DNA from: an uncultured Leuconostoc sp.
Lineage (GTDB): Bacteria > Bacillota > Bacilli > Lactobacillales > Lactobacillaceae
Direction: 5' to 3'
DNA: 11,188 nt
NCBI RefSeq assembly: GCF_946222815.1
Contig: NZ_CAMJRK010000049.1
Span: 1-11,188, forward strand
Shown: positions 6,841 to 11,188 of the stretch, in pieces
How the letters are laid out: every line of letters starts with the position of its first letter
Numbering within the stretch: position 1 is the stretch's first letter
Translations under genes and position numbers: made by a program
Notes under the pieces: generated by a model
The model's input: the letters and a program-made list of their open reading frames with translations, nothing else
Told to the model about the DNA's origin: nothing
Database searches by the model: none

Positions 6841-8676
6841 CTAAAATGTAAAATCATTCATAAAATAATCATTAATTTGATTGTTATTCATACCAGCAAA
6901 TGGACTGTTGGTTTTTTCGTCTGGGGCATTGGTAAAATCTGTAAAATACCACATACCCTCAAACAACGCATTGACAACGGCATCAGCAATATCAATTTTT
7001 GCGCTGTTAGTATGTTTATCAATCTTGATGCCGTTATTATCTTCTACGATCACAGCATTAGACAAGGCGCCAAACATGGCGCTATCATCTAGCATCGTAA
7101 TTTGGTTCTTAATAAATGAACTCTGCAAGAATTTTGTGGGCTCATTGAGTGACTTAATCCCCTGACGAACAGGAATAATCAAATACTCATTTTTAACTTC
7201 ATCAAGACGTCTGATAAACTTACCAGCACCCCATTGATCATATAGAATAGCCTTAACATTCAGGTCATTGGCTTCAATAAATGACAACATGTAATTAAAT
7301 ACTTCATCTTCATCAATCAGTCCAAACCGATCACGTGTAATGGTGGCATATCCCTTGCGCTCAACATCTCTGTAGTTAATACCATCACGCTGTTCTTTGG
7401 CTTCAATCGTCCCCAACTTTGCTAATGGAATAAATGAATGCTGATACAAATGATACTTTTGTTCGCCTTTATCATCAAAATATGGAAACACAAAAGCTAT
7501 CGCTGTATCATCATTAGTTTGGCTGTAATCAAAGCCAATATAAGCATCACGCCCCTGCATATCAAACTCTGGGATAATTGCCTGTGTGAGTAAATCAACT
7601 GGCAGGAACGCGTTCTCTTTGGCATTTTGCCAACGATTCATATTCTTAGTTAAGAAATCAGGCAACCGCCCTTGTGAGTTTAATTCATCACGTTCAGCTG
7701 TCATTTTTGGAATCGCTGACTTGCGCTTACTATCTAATTCAAATAATGGGTTAGACTTTTGCCAAATAGTTGGATCATCAAATGCTTCATCATCAGAATC
7801 TTGTTCCCAACAAAGAAATAGAATGTTATCAATCTCTTGCCAGGTCTTTTGTTCCATAAATGAGCTGTACCGTTTGTAGTCTGCAAACATTGGACTACGG
7901 ACATCTGTGCCACTGGTACTAATAAATATTGTTTGAGAATATGGCATAAATGTTTGGCCACTCGTAATTGAGTTAATGAATGACCGCTCTTTAAACAAAT
8001 GGTATTCATCAACAACCGCATAACTGAAATGTCCGATGCCGTCACTAGTAGTCGATGAACTTGCTGATAATTTACGCATGGTTGTTGATTGGCTCTTAAT
8101 GCGCATCTCACGTTGATTATATTCAACACCCCATTGCTTTGCCATGCCTTTAAAAGCACCGCTTGCTAGGTTAGCCCATTGGCTAGACATATACTTAAAC
8201 AAAGCATCAGCATGAGCAGAATCTGCACTTGCCACAGCTAATTGCCTATTGGTTGCTGGCTGTCCAAACAAGAAATTGAACAGGCTTAACAATGCCATAA
8301 TAGCTGTTTTACCATTGGCACGTGACATGCTTATAATAGCTCTATCAAATCGCTTACCACCTGTTTGTGGTGCTTGCCAACCCTCTGCTAAACCAACTAT
8401 AAACGCCTCATATGGACTAATCTCAAATGGTTGACGTGTTTCTAAATCAATCAACAGCGTACTGAACTTAATAATCTTACTTGTCCGTTCTGCATCATAA
8501 ACATAGTTAAAATCAGGATCACTTTTAATGCGTTGCAAGTCAGACAAATGACGTTCACAGGCAAGTTTGATTTTTTCGCCTGCAATAATCTTACCCGCTA
8601 GAACACCAACCGCGTATTTAATTGTGGGTTCATCAATGCCATATTGCGTAATGACATCTTGATATTTTTCAATCAT
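6841..8676 (-). CDS. terL: Terminase large subunit (Terminase_1 type)
   Basis: The 611-aa packaging motor has an N-terminal ATPase that drives DNA into the head and a C-terminal nuclease that cuts concatemers. Visible motifs are Walker A at 118-124 (SRANGKT), Walker B at 219-224 (YAVVDE, Asp223 and Glu224), the coupling motif near 247-256 (SQTIFISTSG), and nuclease acidic residues Asp383 (GFDYS), Asp480 (ILYDQWG) and Asp562/Asp565 (KIDIADAVVNAL). Length and order fit the HK97-like TerL that accompanies P27-type TerS and HNH proteins in cos-packaging phages. Its ATG overlaps the TerS stop codon (ATGA). All catalytic residues are present, so it should be functional. Confidence 0.95.
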   Translation of the reverse strand: MIEKYQDVITQYGIDEPTIKYAVGVLAGKIIAGEKIKLACERHLSDLQRIKSDPDFNYVYDAERTSKIIKFSTLLIDLETRQPFEISPYEAFIVGLAEGWQAPQTGGKRFDRAIISMSRANGKTAIMALLSLFNFLFGQPATNRQLAVASADSAHADALFKYMSSQWANLASGAFKGMAKQWGVEYNQREMRIKSQSTTMRKLSASSSTTSDGIGHFSYAVVDEYHLFKERSFINSITSGQTFMPYSQTIFISTSGTDVRSPMFADYKRYSSFMEQKTWQEIDNILFLCWEQDSDDEAFDDPTIWQKSNPLFELDSKRKSAIPKMTAERDELNSQGRLPDFLTKNMNRWQNAKENAFLPVDLLTQAIIPEFDMQGRDAYIGFDYSQTNDDTAIAFVFPYFDDKGEQKYHLYQHSFIPLAKLGTIEAKEQRDGINYRDVERKGYATITRDRFGLIDEDEVFNYMLSFIEANDLNVKAILYDQWGAGKFIRRLDEVKNEYLIIPVRQGIKSLNEPTKFLQSSFIKNQITMLDDSAMFGALSNAVIVEDNNGIKIDKHTNSAKIDIADAVVNALFEGMWYFTDFTNAPDEKTNSPFAGMNNNQINDYFMNDFTF

Positions 8677-9146
8677 TTTCCACCAAACATCTTGCCAATA
8701 TCATCAGCAGTTAGTGCGCCATCATCTGTACTAGCCATGTCAATCAAGGTAGCACGTGAACTGGGGCTTAACCCTAACTCGCCACCCATTGACTTAACCT
8801 TACCTGTGGCATCGTTTAGAACGGCTGTGGCTGGGTTTTTAATCACTCTACCTTCATTCATATAAATAGCCCCAACTTCTTTAATAGAATCATAGGCTTC
8901 ACGCATCACACTGTAACTAATACAAAAGGCTTCAAGCGTTGACTTGTCTGCTACCGTAATATAGCCCAATTTATTCAACTCTGGCACTAAGGTAGCCCAT
9001 AATCGACTAGCCACGCCTGTTAAATGCTTAGGTGGTGTTTTTGGTAGCTGGTTTAATTCAGCATTGGCATCTTTTAAAGCCTCGGTGCGCTGTCTTTGAT
9101 AGCTTTCATCTTCCATTGACGTTGTTAATTTTGCTTTTCTAGGCAT
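8673..9146 (-). CDS. terS: Terminase small subunit, P27 family
   Basis: This 157-aa protein recognises the packaging site and delivers DNA to TerL. It fits the P27 family: a basic N-terminus, PPKHLTGVASRLWATLVPEL, then DKSTLEAFCISYSVMREA, and the signature LGLSPSSRATLIDMA near the C-terminus. The start has GGGAGG 7 bases upstream. A 194-base untranslated gap separates it from the HNH gene, the expected place of cos. In phage satellites a private TerS is what redirects packaging to the satellite genome. Whether this TerS differs from that of a helper cannot be seen here. Confidence 0.93.
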   Translation of the reverse strand: MPRKAKLTTSMEDESYQRQRTEALKDANAELNQLPKTPPKHLTGVASRLWATLVPELNKLGYITVADKSTLEAFCISYSVMREAYDSIKEVGAIYMNEGRVIKNPATAVLNDATGKVKSMGGELGLSPSSRATLIDMASTDDGALTADDIGKMFGGK

Positions 9147-9340
9147 CTTATGCCTCCCTTGTTTGATATTTTTAATCTATGTACGCGCCCTGATCTGGTA
9201 AAAAAACGAAAAAATAGCTTGTTGTCTTAAACAGAACGCCGACTCTGTGAACCGCTTCCCTTACACTCATACATGCGGGGGACTTTTATTAAAAATTAGA
9301 AATAAATTTCATAAAAAAAGACTGAACTCAATCAATCATT
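9147..9340. other. Candidate cos packaging region between HNH and terS
   Basis: No reading frame occupies this gap inside an otherwise gapless operon. It contains an unusual G run (GCGGGGGAC at 9275-9283, C-rich on the minus strand) and a GC-richer patch at 9237-9260, in a very AT-rich setting. In cos-type phages with an HNH-TerS-TerL cassette, the cohesive-end site usually lies next to terS in this interval. The exact nick positions cannot be read from the sequence. Confidence 0.45.
9312..9337 (-). terminator. Weak terminator-like hairpin after HNH
   Basis: On the minus strand GATTGA pairs with TCAGTC (one G-U pair) across a 6-base loop, and a run of seven T follows. The stem is short, so termination would be partial at best. 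If real it would set HNH apart from the terminase genes. Confidence 0.3.
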
Positions 9341-9838
9341 TCATTTTTTTAAAATTTTAATCCACCACTCACGACTAACATGTTTCAACTTTTCATCACT
9401 CATCTTGTTTTCAATCGCTGTCTTATGATTATGGTGTGAGCGACTTAATAGCCACAGGTTATCCATGTTATATTGTTCAGACTTGTCAAGCAATCGTCTT
9501 GGTATAAGATGATCTACAATTAAGTTCCCTTGATCATATACGCGACCATCAGCCGCATCAACATACATCTCACGTTGCTTAATGAACTTACTGATACGTT
9601 CCCACTGCTTGGACTGATAGAACGCATGACCTAACTCTGGTCTCACTTCAGTATTGTATTGCTTGTCGTATTCAGCCTTGGCATGTTGTCCTTGTAATGT
9701 GATTGAACGCAATGCCTCTGACTTTGTTTGCCTTTGGTGGTAGGCTGTCATGCGCTTGCTGTAATGCTCATCACAATAATCAAAGCCCAACTTAATCAAC
9801 TCACGGCAACCAACCTCGGCACACCTGTGTAATCTCAT
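9341..9838 (-). CDS. HNH endonuclease of the packaging module
   Basis: This phage HNH nuclease is 165 aa from the ATG at 9838. A TTG at 9871 would add 11 residues, but the ATG has GGCAGGAG 6 bases upstream, and the TTG lies inside the likely promoter, so the ATG is chosen. The N-terminus has a zinc-finger-like set (RCAEVGCRE and YCDEHY). The HNH core lies in the C-terminal half: LIVDHLIPRRLL supplies the Asp-His pair and NLWLLSRSHHNHKTAIE the Asn and final His. HNH proteins next to terminase stimulate TerL cutting at cos and are needed for packaging in HK97-like phages and in PICIs. The canonical second cysteine pair of many HNH proteins is not obvious in the core. Confidence 0.9.
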   Translation of the reverse strand: MRLHRCAEVGCRELIKLGFDYCDEHYSKRMTAYHQRQTKSEALRSITLQGQHAKAEYDKQYNTEVRPELGHAFYQSKQWERISKFIKQREMYVDAADGRVYDQGNLIVDHLIPRRLLDKSEQYNMDNLWLLSRSHHNHKTAIENKMSDEKLKHVSREWWIKILKK

Positions 9839-9862
9839 TGCATGCTCCTGCCTAATATTTCT

Positions 9863-9868
9863 ATAATA
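9863..9868 (-). promoter_or_regulatory. Likely activator-dependent late promoter (-10 box)
   Basis: TATTAT on the minus strand, preceded by TG one base upstream in TTGTATTATAG, is a good extended -10. Nothing resembling TTGACA lies 16-18 bases upstream. It sits 25 bases before the HNH start and just after the RinA-like gene. A promoter with a good -10 and no -35 is what a RinA/ArpU-activated late promoter should look like. Confidence 0.45.
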
Positions 9869-9914
9869 CAATTATCGCATGGTTTTATTGGTAAAAACGG
9901 CAGACATGTGGCAA

Positions 9915-10325
9915 CTACACTGCTATATCTAATTCTCTTAGTGATTCGGTAACACTATCCTTGAATGTCTTTTGATAGGTTCGACACGTCCGCTCTGATA
10001 GATTCATTCGCATTGAGATGACCGCCCAAGATAATCGCTCACGTCTGTCATAGTGCATCTGAACAATCTGGCGTGTCTCTTCGTTGAACGTTGTCTCTAA
10101 TCGCTTCACAGCTTCACGTTGCCTTGATAATTCATGCAAGGTTCTATCTGCCTCATACTTAGCCAGTAAGTCATCAGCTGGCCGTGTGTGCTTGTTAATC
10201 GCTTTACCTCCGCCGATGTTATCATCATGTGGTTGCCATTGTAATTCAGTTCGTCGTAGCATGATTAACATATCAATCACACCACTGTAATAATCAGTGA
10301 GTAGCTTATCCGTCTTATCCGCCAT
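9915..10325 (-). CDS. RinA/ArpU-like late transcription activator
   Basis: This 136-aa protein fits the RinA-type (DUF722/ArpU-like) activators that turn on the packaging and head operon of Gram-positive siphophages. It has an early helix pair, the diagnostic stretch DDNIGGGKAINKHTRPADDL at residues 34-53, then a C-terminal sigma-region-4-like helix-turn-helix (SWAVISMRMNLSERTCRTYQ at 99-118). Its position directly upstream of HNH-terS is the normal place for such regulators. The ATG lies 1 base after the stop of the small membrane gene, with AAAGGGACG as ribosome site. It probably acts on the promoter around 9863. Assignment to RinA rather than ArpU is by pattern only. Confidence 0.8.
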   Translation of the reverse strand: MADKTDKLLTDYYSGVIDMLIMLRRTELQWQPHDDNIGGGKAINKHTRPADDLLAKYEADRTLHELSRQREAVKRLETTFNEETRQIVQMHYDRRERLSWAVISMRMNLSERTCRTYQKTFKDSVTESLRELDIAV

Positions 10326-10326
10326 T

Positions 10327-10527
10327 CTAACGTCCCTTTGTCATTCCTAATACCATTAACCCAACTACAACAATAAACGCCACAGCGGACAATATAACGT
10401 GTTCTAAGATGAAGCCAAGTATTGATGTCACAATGACTGCAAGTATCAACCAAGGTATTAGTTTCCATAAACCAACTAAGCCAAACCATATCAGCATGAT
10501 GATGCCAATAATACCAATTAGAAACAT
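10327..10527 (-). CDS. Small three-segment membrane protein
   Basis: This 66-aa protein is almost wholly hydrophobic. Segments at about 1-21, 24-44 and 46-62 suggest two or three membrane spans with a short KGR tail. The GGAGGG ribosome site is inside the end of the preceding gene and the ATG is 1 base past that gene's TAG, so the two are coupled. I do not recognise the family. Size and topology would also suit a holin, but no lysin is next to it and it sits before the late regulator, not in a lysis cassette, so I do not assign that role. Confidence 0.65.
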   Translation of the reverse strand: MFLIGIIGIIMLIWFGLVGLWKLIPWLILAVIVTSILGFILEHVILSAVAFIVVVGLMVLGMTKGR

Positions 10528-10528
10528 C

Positions 10529-10822
10529 CTATTTACCCTCCAAGAGTTTGACTGCTTGATCTAAATAGTTATTCAGCATGATGATTGCTGTTGTAACTTT
10601 AACCATCTCGTTACCTAAATAGTCGGATTTAATCATTTCACGATTAGCAACCGTCTGATTATCGTTAATCCTTTCAATATAATCACTCATTGACTTCGCA
10701 TATTCCAGTAGCACTTGTACATCATCATTAATGTCATTCAAATCAATCTTGCGTGGCTTTTCTTCCGCTTTCTTAGCTTCAAGCATGTTGTTCAATTTGT
10801 CTAGTGTATTATTCTTTTCCAT
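10529..10822 (-). CDS. Hypothetical small charged helical protein
   Basis: This 97-aa cytoplasmic protein is predicted mostly helical, with a lysine-rich segment (LEAKKAEEKPRKIDLNDI) followed by an acidic helical part. No enzyme motif, metal site or membrane segment is visible. The ATG has AGGAGA at good distance, and the gene is packed between its neighbours with no spare DNA, so it is real. I do not recognise the family. It is expressed ahead of the late regulator, which suggests a middle-stage role. Confidence 0.65.
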   Translation of the reverse strand: MEKNNTLDKLNNMLEAKKAEEKPRKIDLNDINDDVQVLLEYAKSMSDYIERINDNQTVANREMIKSDYLGNEMVKVTTAIIMLNNYLDQAVKLLEGK

Positions 10823-10833
10823 GATTTTATCTC

Positions 10834-11118
10834 CTAAATTTCTTTCCCAGTAATATCAACAACCCTGTGTTTAATATCTTTCATCTCTTTTTCAGATACT
10901 GGATGCACAGAATAATCGCCACCTGCTATCCTTTTCATATCTGTACCAAGTAACTTAACCATTAATCTCTGCACCTGTGTCATGTCGAACATCTTTTGAT
11001 ATTCCATGGCCATTTCACGTTGTTGCTGTGACAGTTTCAGGTTTTCTCTTTCGAGTTGTCCAATATAGTCATTCTGCTTCTCGATAAGTTCTACTAATTT
11101 GTTTTGATCCATCTTCAT
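10834..11118 (-). CDS. Hypothetical coiled-coil protein, first gene seen of the operon
   Basis: This 94-aa protein has a clear N-terminal coiled coil at about 4-45 (VELIEKQNDYIGQLEREN followed by further heptads) and a shorter charged C-terminal part (VSEKEMKDIKHRVVDITG). No catalytic motif is visible. The first ATG has GGAG 7 bases upstream; a second ATG two codons on is less well placed. Upstream lies a possible -10 and an array of phased direct repeats, so this gene seems to start a transcription unit. Function is unknown; a multimeric regulator or DNA-bound accessory protein is possible but not shown. Confidence 0.65.
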   Translation of the reverse strand: MKMDQNKLVELIEKQNDYIGQLERENLKLSQQQREMAMEYQKMFDMTQVQRLMVKLLGTDMKRIAGGDYSVHPVSEKEMKDIKHRVVDITGKEI

Positions 11119-11140
11119 TGTTTTTCTCCATTTTTAAATT

Positions 11141-11146
11141 ATTTTA
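11141..11146 (-). promoter_or_regulatory. Possible -10 box of the first operon
   Basis: TAAAAT (minus strand) matches the -10 consensus at five of six positions and lies 22 bases before the first start codon. There is no fitting -35 at 16-18 bases; the expected area is filled with direct repeats, suggesting regulator-controlled transcription. Confidence 0.4.
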
Positions 11147-11185
11147 GTGTCATTAGGTGTCATAGTAGTGTCATACTCTAATCAT
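11147..11185 (-). repeat. Phased direct repeats ATGACAC upstream of the operon
   Basis: On the minus strand ATGACAC occurs three times exactly, at 11168-11174, 11157-11163 and 11147-11153. A degenerate copy ATGATTA lies at 11179-11185. Centre spacings are 11, 11 and 10 bases, about one helical turn, so a protein could bind all copies on one DNA face. The last copy abuts the possible -10. This fits an operator or activator array; replication iterons are an alternative. The window edge may cut off more copies. Confidence 0.5.
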
Positions 11186-11188
11186 AGT

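Noticed and set aside
7734..8159. 141-codon minus-strand frame inside terL
   Set aside because: It is a shadow in another frame of the clear TerL gene and has no phage-like features of its own.
9839..9871. TTG start extending HNH by 11 residues
   Set aside because: It overlaps the likely -10 region and has no ribosome site, while the ATG at 9838 has a good one.
10327..10527. Holin
   Set aside because: Size and topology allow it, but there is no endolysin nearby and the gene sits before the late regulator.
1747..11118. Complete temperate prophage
   Set aside because: No tail, tape-measure, baseplate or lysis gene follows the head genes; xis and int follow at once. A truncated prophage remains possible and is given as the alternative.
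1..11188. CRISPR array, rRNA or tRNA genes
   Set aside because: No regularly spaced long repeats and no rRNA or cloverleaf-forming sequences were seen.

Overview
The window looks like DNA from a low-GC Gram-positive bacterium, most likely a Lactobacillales member (Leuconostoc, Weissella or Lactobacillus relatives). The grounds are AT-rich DNA, strong GGAG-type ribosome sites, phage protein families typical of that order, and a Firmicutes-type LexA-box-like site. The species assignment is inference.

Layout. Positions 1-625 hold a decayed chromosomal or mobile flank: hairpins, a 42-codon C-terminal remnant of an unrecognised protein and a terminator-like hairpin. A plus-strand tyrosine recombinase (626-1501) follows; it has a complete-looking catalytic half but seems to lack part of its N-terminal domains. 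The 1502-1746 gap carries a minus-strand terminator, a LexA-like palindrome and inverted repeats, and should contain one end (attL) of an integrated element. From 1747 to the right edge every gene is on the minus strand. In transcription order they are: two small unrecognised proteins, a small membrane protein, a RinA/ArpU-like late regulator, an HNH endonuclease, a gap suited to cos, TerS, TerL, a 54-aa membrane protein, HK97-type portal, prohead protease, major capsid protein, gp6-like head-tail connector, head-closure protein, a small excisionase-like protein, and a tyrosine integrase.

Interpretation. The set is a complete HK97-type head-and-packaging module with its own late regulator, but transcription runs from the last head gene straight into excisionase and integrase. 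No tail terminator, tail tube, tape measure, baseplate, holin or endolysin gene follows. All reading frames are intact, many overlap by ATGA, and the excisionase begins 9 bases after the head-closure stop. This matches a capsid-forming phage-inducible chromosomal island (cf-PICI), a satellite that builds and fills its own capsids and takes tails from a helper phage. The alternative is a prophage that lost its tail and lysis genes. The replication and control genes and the other attachment site would lie beyond the right edge, so the satellite assignment cannot be settled from this window.

How it would work. The RinA-like protein would switch on a promoter with a good -10 but no -35, just before the HNH gene. 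HNH, TerS and TerL would cut and package DNA at a cos site between HNH and terS. Portal, protease and capsid protein build the head, and the two connectors prepare the neck for a borrowed tail. Excisionase and integrase handle entry into and exit from the chromosome.
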